Source: Actinobacteria bacterium OV320
Lineage (GTDB): Bacteria > Actinomycetota > Actinomycetes > Streptomycetales > Streptomycetaceae
Length of the DNA stretch: 64,000 nucleotides
Direction of reading: 5' to 3'
NCBI GenBank assembly: GCA_001298545.1
Contig: LJCX01000023.1
Location: 62,001-126,000 of the forward strand
Below are positions 8,233 to 15,930 of the stretch, in pieces. Each line of letters begins with the position of its first letter. Within the stretch, counting starts at the first letter, position 1. The position numbers and the translations under genes are program-made. Below the pieces are notes generated by a model. The model saw only the letters and a list, made by a program, of their open reading frames with translations, had not been told where the DNA came from and searched no databases.

Positions 8233-9183
8233 GTGCCCTTACCCCCGCCCCCTCCCGGCGGCGATCGCGAACGCGTTCGCCGGACCCCCGACCCGGCCCT
8301 GGACGACACCGAGCTCGGCCTCGCCCGCGCCGCGCTGGCCCAGGGCCGCCGTCAGCCCGTCCGCTCCCTGCTGGCCCGTACCTGCGCCGACTGGGACCGC
8401 CGCGCCCACCGCACGGCGGTCCTCGCCCTCGAGCCCTACGCGGCCGCCTGGGCCCACGAATGGCTGCTCGCCGAACCCGGCAGCGCCGACGCCGCCGTGC
8501 TGCTCGCCCTGGCCCAGGTCCGCCGGACCCTGCGCGGCAAGGAGGACGCGGCGGTCGCCCGAGCCGCCTGCCGGTCCGCCGCCGCGCTCGCGCCCGCCGA
8601 CCCGACTCCCTGGCTCGGCCTGCTCCAGCTGGAACGGGACGGCGGGGCGGCGGCCGTGCGGATCTTCGAGGAGATCCGGTCCCGGCACCGCGACCACCAT
8701 CACGCGCACCACCTCATGGTCGCCCGGCTCGCCGAGCGCCGGGCGGACGGCGGCCCGGACCCGCTGCACGAGGTCCACGACTTCGCCGCCTGGGCCGCCG
8801 AACAGGCGCCCGCCGACTCCCCGCTGGCGATCCTCCCGGTCGTCGCGCACGCCGAGCGCTACCGCGTCCTGGCCGCCCACGGGTTCGCGCCCGCCGACCC
8901 CGCCGCCTCCGGGCACTGGCGGGACGGCCGGGCCCGGGGCGTGACGAAGGCCGCCTTCGACTGGTGGCTGGAGTGGGAGCACGACGACCACCCCCGCCAC
9001 CTGATCGACCTGAACTTCCTCGCCCACGCCAAGGTCCTGGAGGGCCGGGGCGCCGAGGCCGCCGCCCTCTTCCAGCGCATCGGCCGGCACGCCACCCCCG
9101 AGCCCTGGTCCTACCCGGACCGCGACCCCCACCGGGCCTTCCACGCGGCCCGTGCCGCCGCGCTCGGTCTGAGAGCCGGGTAA
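8233..9183 (+). CDS. Conserved hypothetical protein, TPR-like helical
   Basis: A 316-residue, Ala/Arg-rich protein that looks entirely alpha-helical, with repeated stretches of tetratricopeptide type (for example ARAACRSAAALAPADPTPWL and NFLAHAKVLEGRGAEAAALF). There are no Cys clusters, catalytic motifs or membrane segments. The GTG at 8233 follows GAGGAAG at 8219-8225. A His-rich turn (RHRDHHHAHHLM) lies in the middle. I do not recognise a named family; a scaffold role is only a guess. The molybdopterin oxidoreductase gene follows 74 bp downstream on the same strand. Confidence 0.7.
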   Translation: MPLPPPPPGGDRERVRRTPDPALDDTELGLARAALAQGRRQPVRSLLARTCADWDRRAHRTAVLALEPYAAAWAHEWLLAEPGSADAAVLLALAQVRRTLRGKEDAAVARAACRSAAALAPADPTPWLGLLQLERDGGAAAVRIFEEIRSRHRDHHHAHHLMVARLAERRADGGPDPLHEVHDFAAWAAEQAPADSPLAILPVVAHAERYRVLAAHGFAPADPAASGHWRDGRARGVTKAAFDWWLEWEHDDHPRHLIDLNFLAHAKVLEGRGAEAAALFQRIGRHATPEPWSYPDRDPHRAFHAARAAALGLRAG

Positions 9184-9257
9184 GAAGTGATGACGGAAGT
9201 CTGACGGCCGCCCGGGATCGCTGGCCCCGGCGGGCCCCCGAGTGCTCGAATGGAAGG

Positions 9258-10028
9258 GTGAACCCCGAACCATCCGAGCCGGCCGAACCGTCCGAGGCAG
9301 CCGGCCCGGACGCAGCGCCCGCGGAACGCGGCACACCCGTCGGCCGGCGGGTCTTCCTCGGCACGCTCGCCCTCGGCGCCCTGGGGGTCGTCGCGGCGCC
9401 CCCGCTCCAGCGCGGTATGGAGGCCTTCCTCGGCAGCGCCGCCGACAAGGACCCCACCGGCCTCACCGGTCTGCTCCCCAACGGCGGCGGCTTCCGCTAC
9501 TACTCGGTGACGTCCTCGGTCCCGCACAGGAACGCCACGAACTACCGCCTCACCGTGGACGGCCTGGTCGACCGGCCCGCCACCTACACGCTGGCCGACC
9601 TCAGGGCCCTGCCCCAGACCCGGATGGTCAAGGACGTCCAGTGCGTCACCGGCTGGCGGGTGCCGGGCACCCCCTTCGAGGGCGTCCGGCTGTCCGCCCT
9701 GCTCGACGCGGCCGGAGTCCGCGCCGAGGCCGGCGCGATCCGCTTCACCTGCTTCGACGGCGCCTACACCGAGAGCCTCACCCTCGCCCAGGCCCGCCGC
9801 GCCGACGTCCTGGTCGCGCTGCGCATGCAGGACAAGGACCTCGGCCACGACCACGGCGGCCCCGTCCGCCTCTACGTGGCGCCCATGTACTTCTACAAGT
9901 CCGCCAAGTGGCTCTCCGGCATCACCGTCACCGAGAAGGTGAAGCCCGGCTACTGGGAGGAGCGCGGCTACGACGTCGACGCCTGGGTCGGCCGCTCGAA
10001 CGGACGGGACGATGAGCCTACGAGCTGA
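9258..10028 (+). CDS. Molybdopterin-dependent oxidoreductase (SUOX/MsrP-like), Tat-exported
   Basis: A 256-residue protein of the sulfite-oxidase fold. A twin Arg (GRRVFLG, residues 29-35) and a hydrophobic stretch after a long acidic N-terminal tail indicate Tat export or anchoring. VKDVQCVTGWRVPGTPFEGV holds the Mo-coordinating Cys at residue 129, and LRMQDKDLGHDHGGPVRL and PMYFYKSAKWLSGI are conserved family segments. The start is uncertain; GTG at 9258 is the earliest reasonable choice but GGAAGG abuts it. The last 17 nt overlap the cytochrome b gene, so the enzyme and its membrane electron partner are co-translated. It may reduce or oxidise a sulfur compound or methionine sulfoxide; substrate unknown. 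Confidence 0.88.
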   Translation: MNPEPSEPAEPSEAAGPDAAPAERGTPVGRRVFLGTLALGALGVVAAPPLQRGMEAFLGSAADKDPTGLTGLLPNGGGFRYYSVTSSVPHRNATNYRLTVDGLVDRPATYTLADLRALPQTRMVKDVQCVTGWRVPGTPFEGVRLSALLDAAGVRAEAGAIRFTCFDGAYTESLTLAQARRADVLVALRMQDKDLGHDHGGPVRLYVAPMYFYKSAKWLSGITVTEKVKPGYWEERGYDVDAWVGRSNGRDDEPTS

Positions 10029-10635
10029 GGCGCCGCCGGCGACCACGCGGATCCCCCGCTTCACCCGCGCCGAACGGTGGGTGCACCGCACCACGGCCCT
10101 GCTGATGGGCGTGTGCGTGGTGACGGCGGCCTTCCTGTACATCCCCGAGTTCGCCCAGCTCGTGGGCCGGCGCGAGCTGGTGGTCCGGGTCCACGAATGG
10201 GCGGGCCTGGCCCTGCCCGTCCCGGTCCTGGCGGGCCTCGCCTCCCGCGCGTTCCGCGCCGACCTGCGCCACCTCAACCGCTTCGGCCCGCACGACCGCC
10301 GCTGGGTCGGTGCCGCCGTGCGCCGGGACAAGCGCCGGCAGTCCCGTCCGGCGGCCAAGTTCAACGCCGGACAGAAGATCTACGCGGCCTGGATCGCCGG
10401 GGCGACCCTCGTGATGGTCGGCACCGGACTGCTCATGTGGTTCACCCACCTCACCCCGATCATGTGGCGCACCAGCGCGACCTTCGTCCACGACTGGCTC
10501 GCCCTGACGATCGGCGTCGTCCTGGCCGGTCACATCGGCATGGCCCTGGGCGACCCGGAGGCCCGCCGCGGGATGCGCACGGGCTCGGTGAGCCGGGAAT
10601 GGGCCCGCCGGGAACACCGCCTGTGGCGCCCCTAG
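10012..10635 (+). CDS. Cytochrome b/b561-type membrane subunit
   Basis: A 207-residue membrane protein with four hydrophobic helices and His residues at helix ends suited to b-type haem binding (ERWVHRTTALLMG, VVRVHEWAGL, SATFVHDWLAL, LAGHIGMALGD). The formate-dehydrogenase-gamma / cytochrome b561 fold fits. It starts inside the molybdopterin oxidoreductase gene (17-bp overlap), so it is most likely that enzyme's quinone-linked haem anchor, like MsrQ for MsrP. The C terminus is basic and cytoplasmic. Confidence 0.88.
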   Translation: MSLRAEAPPATTRIPRFTRAERWVHRTTALLMGVCVVTAAFLYIPEFAQLVGRRELVVRVHEWAGLALPVPVLAGLASRAFRADLRHLNRFGPHDRRWVGAAVRRDKRRQSRPAAKFNAGQKIYAAWIAGATLVMVGTGLLMWFTHLTPIMWRTSATFVHDWLALTIGVVLAGHIGMALGDPEARRGMRTGSVSREWARREHRLWRP

Positions 10636-10656
10636 CCGACCCCTCGACCGCTCTCC

Positions 10657-11697
10657 TCATCCGGCCTCTCGGCTCCCGAAGTCCAGCAGCACCTTGCAGG
10701 AGCGGTCGCGGTCCGCGGCGAGCGCGAACGCCGACTCCGCGTCCCGCACCGGGACCACCGCGCTGATCAGCGTGTCGAAGGCGGGCTCGGCCGCGAGCAG
10801 GCGCAGCGCCGCGTCGAACTCGGTGTCGAAGCGGAACGCCCCGCGCAGCTCGATCTCCCGGCTGACCACCAGGTTCCCGGCGAACGGGCTCTGCCCCGGC
10901 GGCAGCATGCCCAGCTGCACGACGACCCCGCCGCGCCGCACCAGCCGCAGGCAGCTGTCGAGACCGGCGGCCACCCCGGACGCCTCGACGGCCACGTCCA
11001 CCTCCGACGGCCACCCGGGATCCGCCGGATCGTCGGCCCGTACGACGGTGTCTGCGCCCACGGCGCGGGCATGGCCGAGCGCGGTGGGCAGCAGGTCGGT
11101 CACGGTCACCCGGGCCGCGCCGGCCGCCTTCGCCGCCGCGACCACCAGGCAGCCGATCGGTCCGGCACCGGTGACCAGGACGTGCCGCCCGGACACCGCC
11201 CCGGCCCGCCGCACCGCGTGCAACGCCACCGCCAGCGGCTCGGCGAGCGCGGCCCGACGCGGCCCGAGCCCTTCCGGGAGCGGCCGCACCTGCCCGACGG
11301 GGACGACGATCTCGCCCGCGAGCCCGCCCTGCACGTGCGGCGTCCGGGCCGCGCTGCCGAGGTAACGGGTGTCCCGGCAGACATGGCGCCGCCGGTCCGC
11401 GCACTCCGGGCACACCCCGCACGCGGTGGCCGGGTGCACGGCGACCGGCGTACCGGCAGCGGGACCCGAGGGGGAGGGGGAGCCGTACGCGACGACCGTC
11501 CCCACCACCTCGTGTCCCAGCACCATCGGCTCCTTCAGACGGAAGTCACCGACCCCGCCGTGCCGCCAGTAGTGCAGGTCGGAGCCGCAGACCCCGCCGT
11601 AGCGGACGGCGACGAGGACCTCGCCCGGTCCGGGCACCGGCGACGCCAGCTCCTCGACGCGCAGGTCGCCCCGACCGTGGATCACACAACCGAGCAT
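10657..11697 (-). CDS. idnD: Zinc alcohol dehydrogenase, L-idonate 5-dehydrogenase-like
   Basis: A 346-residue zinc MDR enzyme. The catalytic zinc site is GGVCGSDLHYW with GHEVVG; the structural zinc lobe is CGVCPECADRRRHVC; the Rossmann loop is VTGAGPIGCLVV. The GSDLHYWRHGGVG stretch is characteristic of L-idonate 5-dehydrogenases, which interconvert L-idonate and 5-keto-D-gluconate. It is the last gene of a gntK-gntP-SDR-MDR operon, 16 bp after the SDR gene, which supports a sugar-acid role. Sorbitol or threonine dehydrogenase activity is the alternative. Confidence 0.85.
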   Translation of the reverse strand: MLGCVIHGRGDLRVEELASPVPGPGEVLVAVRYGGVCGSDLHYWRHGGVGDFRLKEPMVLGHEVVGTVVAYGSPSPSGPAAGTPVAVHPATACGVCPECADRRRHVCRDTRYLGSAARTPHVQGGLAGEIVVPVGQVRPLPEGLGPRRAALAEPLAVALHAVRRAGAVSGRHVLVTGAGPIGCLVVAAAKAAGAARVTVTDLLPTALGHARAVGADTVVRADDPADPGWPSEVDVAVEASGVAAGLDSCLRLVRRGGVVVQLGMLPPGQSPFAGNLVVSREIELRGAFRFDTEFDAALRLLAAEPAFDTLISAVVPVRDAESAFALAADRDRSCKVLLDFGSREAG

Positions 11698-11713
11698 CCC
11701 TCGTCACGCCCCT

Positions 11714-12472
11714 TCAGAGCACACTCGTCATACCGCCGTCGACGTACAGCACCTGTCCGCCGACGAAGTCCGCCGCGGGCGAGGCGAGGAACAGCACCCC
11801 GCCCACCAGGTCCTCGGTGCGGCCCCACCGCCCGGCCGGGGTACGGCGCCGCACCCACGCGCTGAACTCCTCGTCCCGGACCAGGGGCGCGGTCAGTTCG
11901 GTCTCGATGTAGCCAGGACCGAGCCCGTTGACCTGGACGCCGTACGGCCCCCAGTCCGCGCACATGCCCTTGGTGAGCATCTTCAGCGCGCCCTTGGTGG
12001 CCGCGTAGGGCGCGATGCCCGGGCGGACCACCTCGCTCTGGAGCGAGCAGATGTTGATGATCTTTCCGCGGCCGCGTTGCGTCATCCCGCGGGCGGCCGC
12101 CCGGCCGACCAGGAACGCGCTGGTGAGGTTGGTGTCCAGCAGCCGGTGCCAGTCGGATTCGGCGAACTCCAGGAGCGGGGCGCGCAGTTGCACACCCGCG
12201 TTGTTGACCAGGATGTCGAGCGGACCGACCCGGTCCTCGATCCCGGCGATCCCGGCATCCACCGAGGAGCCGTCGGTGACGTCGAACACGCTCGTGTGCA
12301 CCTCGCCGGGCAGTCCGGCGGCCGCCCGCTCGAGACGGTCCGCGTCCCGCCCGTTGAGGACCACCGTGCAGCCGGCCTCCGCGAGGCCCCGGGCCAGGGC
12401 CAGCCCGATGCCCCGGCTGGAGCCGGTGACCAGGGCGGTCCGGCCGCTGATGTCGAACAGGGGATGACTCAT
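11714..12472 (-). CDS. idnO: SDR oxidoreductase, gluconate 5-dehydrogenase-like
   Basis: A 252-residue short-chain dehydrogenase. TGSSRGIG binds the cofactor, NNAG follows, and the catalytic Ser and YAATK are in order (NICSLQSEV, YAATKGALKMLTKG). QVLYVDGGMTSVL closes the protein as in the IdnO/gluconate 5-dehydrogenase family, which reduces 5-keto-D-gluconate to gluconate. AAGGAG precedes the ATG at 12472. It lies 37 bp after the gluconate permease gene and 16 bp before the idonate dehydrogenase gene, giving a complete idonate-to-gluconate route with the permease and kinase. Confidence 0.88.
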   Translation of the reverse strand: MSHPLFDISGRTALVTGSSRGIGLALARGLAEAGCTVVLNGRDADRLERAAAGLPGEVHTSVFDVTDGSSVDAGIAGIEDRVGPLDILVNNAGVQLRAPLLEFAESDWHRLLDTNLTSAFLVGRAAARGMTQRGRGKIINICSLQSEVVRPGIAPYAATKGALKMLTKGMCADWGPYGVQVNGLGPGYIETELTAPLVRDEEFSAWVRRRTPAGRWGRTEDLVGGVLFLASPAADFVGGQVLYVDGGMTSVL

Positions 12473-12509
12473 GCCCGTGCTCCTTCTCCCTCCCGCTCTC
12501 GCCGTACCG

Positions 12510-13907
12510 CTATATGACCAGGGAGAGGAGCAGGACCAGGCCACCGGCGACCACGGAGATGATGGTCTCCATGACCGACCAGGTCTTGATGTTCTGGCCG
12601 ACGGTCAGCCCGAAGTACTCCTTCACCAGCCAGAATCCGGCGTCGTTGACATGGCTGAAGAACAGCGAGCCGGCGCCGATGGCCAGGACCAGCAGGGCGG
12701 TGTGGGTGGTCGACATGTCGGCCGCGAGCGGCGCGACCAGGCCGGCCGCCGAGATCGTCGCCACGGTCGCCGAACCGGTCGCCAGCCGGATGGTCACCGC
12801 GATCAGCCAGGCCAGCAGCAGCGCCGGGATCGACCAGTCCTTGGAGATGTCCAGGACCATCTGGCCCACGCCGCAGTCGATCAGCGTCTGCTTGAAGCCG
12901 CCGCCCGCGCCGACGATCAGCAGGATGCCCGCGATGGGCGCGAGCCCCTTCTCGACCAGTCCGGAGATCCGGTCCTTGGCGAACCCGGCGGGCCGGAGCA
13001 GGGTGAAGATGCCGACGAGCACGGCGGTGAGCAGGGCGATCAGCGGGGATCCGACGACGTCGAAGACACGCTGCACGGTGTGCTCGGGGTCGTCCACCAC
13101 GATGTCGACCAGCGCCTTGGACAGCATGAGGACGACGGGCAGCAGGATCGTCGCGAGCGTGGCGCCGAAGCCGGGCCGCTTCTCCAGGTCCTCGGAGGGC
13201 CGCTGGGGAATCATGCGGTCGGGAGCGGGGACGTCGACCCAACGGGCGGCGACCCGCGAGAACAGCGGACCCGCGACGACGACCGTCGGGACGGCGATGA
13301 GCACGCCGAGCGCCAGGGTGACGCCCAGGTTGGCGCCGACCGCGTCGATCGCGACCAGCGGACCGGGATGCGGCGGGACGAGACCGTGCATCACCGACAG
13401 ACCGGCCAGTGCCGGGATGCCGATCCGCATGAGCGAGTAGTTGCCCCGCTTGGCGACCATCAGCACGACGGGGATCAGCAGCACCACGCCGACCTCGAAG
13501 AACAGCGGCAGACCGATCACGGAGGCGATCAGCACCATCGCCCACGGCATCGAGCGGCCGCCCGCCTTGGCGAGGATCGTGTCCACGATCTGATCGGCGC
13601 CGCCGGAGTCCGCGAGCATCTTGCCGAGGATCGCGCCCAGCGCGATCAGCACGCCCACTCCGGCGACGGTGGTGCCGAGTCCGGTGGTGAACGAGGCGAT
13701 GGCCTTGTCCAGCGGCGCCCCGGCGAACGCGCCCAGCGCGAGCGAGCCGATGGTCAGCGCCAGGAAGGCGTGGAGCTTGAACTGGGTGATGAGCAGGACG
13801 ATCACGGCGATGCCCGCCAGAACGGCGAAGCCCAGCTGCGCGTGGCCGGCCGAGGTGATCGGCTCGACGGTGTCCGCTGCCAGCATCTCGACACTGAGTC
13901 TGGTCAC
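12510..13907 (-). CDS. gntP: Gluconate:H+ symporter, GntP family
   Basis: A 465-residue polytopic protein with about twelve hydrophobic segments. GntP/IdnT family features include HGLVPPHPGPLVAIDAVGAN, GAGGGFKQTLIDCGVG and FFSHVNDAGFWLVKEYFG. It starts with GTG at 13907 after AAGGGAA. The gene lies between gluconokinase (60 bp upstream) and the SDR gene (37 bp downstream) in one operon, so it imports gluconate or the related idonate/5-ketogluconate. It probably answers to the divergent GntR regulator at 14624. Confidence 0.93.
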   Translation of the reverse strand: MTRLSVEMLAADTVEPITSAGHAQLGFAVLAGIAVIVLLITQFKLHAFLALTIGSLALGAFAGAPLDKAIASFTTGLGTTVAGVGVLIALGAILGKMLADSGGADQIVDTILAKAGGRSMPWAMVLIASVIGLPLFFEVGVVLLIPVVLMVAKRGNYSLMRIGIPALAGLSVMHGLVPPHPGPLVAIDAVGANLGVTLALGVLIAVPTVVVAGPLFSRVAARWVDVPAPDRMIPQRPSEDLEKRPGFGATLATILLPVVLMLSKALVDIVVDDPEHTVQRVFDVVGSPLIALLTAVLVGIFTLLRPAGFAKDRISGLVEKGLAPIAGILLIVGAGGGFKQTLIDCGVGQMVLDISKDWSIPALLLAWLIAVTIRLATGSATVATISAAGLVAPLAADMSTTHTALLVLAIGAGSLFFSHVNDAGFWLVKEYFGLTVGQNIKTWSVMETIISVVAGGLVLLLSLVI

Positions 13908-13967
13908 GGGTGATTCCCTTGCAGGTGACGGGGACGGGGGAGGGAAGTACGGGGTGGTACGGGAAGG

Positions 13968-14483
13968 TCAGGCGGGCTGAGGGAGCGCGTCGAGCGCGGT
14001 CACGGCCCGCCCGGTGATGGCTTCCGGGCTGCCGGAGACGTCGACGACGACGCCCGCCTCGTCCGCCTGGAGCGGCTGGAGCGTGGCGAACTGGGAGTCG
14101 AGCAGCGCGGTCGGCATGAAGTGGCCCTGCCGGTGTGCCATGCGGTCCTCGATCAGCGCGCGGTCGCCCGCGAGGTGCACGAAGACGACCCCGGGGGCCG
14201 TCGCCCGCAGCCGGTCGCGGTACGACCGCTTCAGCGCCGAGCAGCTGACGACCCCGCCGAGTCCGGCGCGCGCGTCCGCCCAGCCGCCGATGGCGTCGAG
14301 CCACGGCCACCGGTCGTCGTCGTCGAGCGGCGTGCCGGCCGACATCTTGTCGATGTTGGCCTGCGGGTGGAAGTCGTCGCCCTCGGCGTACGGAACGCCC
14401 AACCGGGCGGCGAGCAGGGGACCGATGGTGGTCTTGCCCGTGCCGGCGACGCCCATCACCACGACGACATGGGGGGTACGCAT
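13968..14483 (-). CDS. gntK: Gluconokinase
   Basis: A 171-residue P-loop kinase. GVAGTGKTTIG is the Walker A loop; YAEGDDFHPQANIDKMSAGT and LDDDDRWPWLDAIGGW form the substrate and acceptor region; VSCSALKRSYRDRLR and HRQGHFMPTALLDSQF are family signatures. It makes 6-phosphogluconate for the pentose phosphate route. I chose the ATG at 14483, preceded by GAGGCAGAG; an upstream in-frame start would add 31 unconserved residues. It is the first gene of the gluconate operon and diverges from the GntR gene. Confidence 0.95.
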   Translation of the reverse strand: MRTPHVVVVMGVAGTGKTTIGPLLAARLGVPYAEGDDFHPQANIDKMSAGTPLDDDDRWPWLDAIGGWADARAGLGGVVSCSALKRSYRDRLRATAPGVVFVHLAGDRALIEDRMAHRQGHFMPTALLDSQFATLQPLQADEAGVVVDVSGSPEAITGRAVTALDALPQPA

Positions 14484-14623
14484 CTCTGCCTCGCTGTCTG
14501 CTTCGACGTCTGACGCCAACGGACGCCGACGACACTGAAACCGATTAGGTACGACGAATTCAAGAGTGTGTGACAAATAAGTCTGACTTTTTGGCTCCGT
14601 GATCTACCCCGTACTCTGAGTGC
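14484..14623. promoter_or_regulatory. Divergent gntK / gntR promoter region
   Basis: This 140-bp gap holds both promoters. On the plus strand, TACTCT (14612-14617) ends 6 nt before the regulator ATG at 14624, with TTGGCT or TTTTTG near 14588-14596 as a weak -35, suggesting a leaderless transcript. On the minus strand TTGTCA and TACCTA near 14545-14575 are possible elements. It is unusually AT-rich for the window (14545-14590). No clean dyad operator is seen. Confidence 0.5.
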
Positions 14624-15325
14624 ATGACCACTCCGGGCCGGGGTCTGCACGGCCAAGTACTGGACGCCCTGGGCCCCGCCATCACCGCGGGTGAGTACCC
14701 GCCGGGCAGTGTTCTGCGCACCGACGAACTGGCCCAGCGCTTCGACGTCTCCCGCTCGGTGATGCGCGAGGCGGTCCGCGTCCTGGAGTCCATGCACCTG
14801 GTCGAGTCCCGCCGCCGCGTCGGCGTGACGGTCCGCCCCCGGGCGGCGTGGAACGTCTACGACCCGCAGGTCATCCGCTGGCGGCTGGCCGGCGCCGACC
14901 GCCCGCACCAGCTGCGCTCCCTCACCGTCCTGCGCTCGGCGATCGAGCCGGTCGCGGCGGGCCTGGCGGCGACACACGCCACGGCGGAGCAGTGCGCCGA
15001 ACTCACCGAGTGCGCGCTCGGCATGGTGGCCAACTCACGCGGCCACCGGCTGGAGGGGTACCTCGTCCACGACGTCGCCTTCCACCGGGTGATCCTCGCC
15101 GCCTCGGGCAACGAGATGTTCGCCCGCCTCGGCGACGTCGTCGCGGAGGTCCTCGCGGGCCGCACCCATCACGAGGTCATGTTCGAGGACCCCGACCCGA
15201 CCGCCGTCACCCTGCACGTCCAGGTCGCGGAGGCGGTCCGCGAGGGCGACGCGGCCCGCGCGGAACGACTGACCCGGGAGATCACGGTCGGCGCCCTCCA
15301 GGAACTGGACATCCTGGCGCCCTAG
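14624..15325 (+). CDS. gntR: GntR family (FCD) regulator of the gluconate operon
   Basis: A 233-residue FadR-subfamily regulator. The N-terminal winged helix reads AITAGEYPPGSVLRTDELAQ and FDVSRSVMREAVRVLESMHL; the C-terminal FCD domain has DVAFHRVILAASGN, with Asp/His metal ligands, and HLQ-type HVQVAEAVREGD. There is no ribosome binding site upstream, and a -10-like TACTCT is placed so that transcription could start at the ATG, so leaderless translation is likely. Its position divergent from gntK argues that it represses the gluconate operon, with gluconate or 6-phosphogluconate as inducer. Regulatory sense is inferred. Confidence 0.9.
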   Translation: MTTPGRGLHGQVLDALGPAITAGEYPPGSVLRTDELAQRFDVSRSVMREAVRVLESMHLVESRRRVGVTVRPRAAWNVYDPQVIRWRLAGADRPHQLRSLTVLRSAIEPVAAGLAATHATAEQCAELTECALGMVANSRGHRLEGYLVHDVAFHRVILAASGNEMFARLGDVVAEVLAGRTHHEVMFEDPDPTAVTLHVQVAEAVREGDAARAERLTREITVGALQELDILAP

Positions 15326-15329
15326 CGGG

Positions 15330-15773
15330 TCATGCGGAGCCCTCCGGGAACTCCCCGTCCACGTACACCCATGCCCCGGCCACCCGCTCGAAGCGACTGC
15401 GCTCGTGCAGCGCGCCGCCCCGGTAGGAGGCCCGGAACTCCACGGTCCCGGTCGTGTGGAAGGCGCTCCCGTCCGCCGTCCCGAGGATCTCCAGGCCCGT
15501 CCACCGCATCCCCGGATCGAGCTCGAGCCGCTCCGGCCGCGTCCGCGGATGCCACGTCCGCAGCAGATACCCCACGTCACCCCGGACGAAGGCGCTGTAC
15601 CGCGACCGCATCAGCGCCTCGGCGCCGGGCGCGGCTTCGGTGCCCGCGTGGTAACGACCGCAGCAGGCTTCATAGGCGGCGGGCAGCCCGCACGGGCAGC
15701 CGGCGGGCACGGCGGGGGGGGGGCGGGCGGCGGCGGAGGCACGCTGTCGCGGGCGGGCGGTACGTCGGGCCAT
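15330..15773 (-). CDS. YchJ family protein (SEC-C zinc motif plus NTF2-like domain)
   Basis: A 147-residue protein. CPCGLPAAYEACCGRYHAG (about residues 27-45) is a SEC-C zinc-binding motif with four cysteines; SRYSAFVRGDVGYLLRTWHP and RGGALHERSRFERVAGAWVYV match the YchJ/UPF0225 NTF2-like fold. The N terminus is a basic, Pro-rich tail whose gene contains an uninterrupted run of ten C (15714-15723). Only 4 bp separate its stop from the stop of the convergent gntR gene. Molecular function is unknown. Confidence 0.85.
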   Translation of the reverse strand: MARRTARPRQRASAAARPPPAVPAGCPCGLPAAYEACCGRYHAGTEAAPGAEALMRSRYSAFVRGDVGYLLRTWHPRTRPERLELDPGMRWTGLEILGTADGSAFHTTGTVEFRASYRGGALHERSRFERVAGAWVYVDGEFPEGSA

Positions 15774-15828
15774 GACCCCATTGTGCCCGCCCGTCGATCA
15801 CGCCCGTCGGGGGGCGTCGTGCCCCGTG

Positions 15829-15873
15829 GGGGACGCGGGGAACTGCGCGATCGACCACCACCGGCCCGCAGGC
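15829..15873. repeat. Streptomyces-type intergenic repeat
   Basis: The stretch containing GGGGAACTGCGCGATCGACC and CACCACCGGCCCGCAG resembles a dispersed element that I recall from many Streptomyces intergenic regions (consensus near GGGAACTGCGCGACCAGCC...CCCGCAG). It lies between the YchJ-like gene and the M1 peptidase gene. Identification rests on memory of that repeat. Confidence 0.4.
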
Positions 15874-15930
15874 CGAACACCGCACCGTCTCACCACCGGT
15901 CGGTGCGTCACCGCGAGCACAGCGGAGCGC

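Noticed and set aside
12471..13913. Long open frame antisense to the gluconate permease
   Set aside because: Composition is Asp/Gln/His/Gly-rich shadow coding opposite a clear membrane protein gene.
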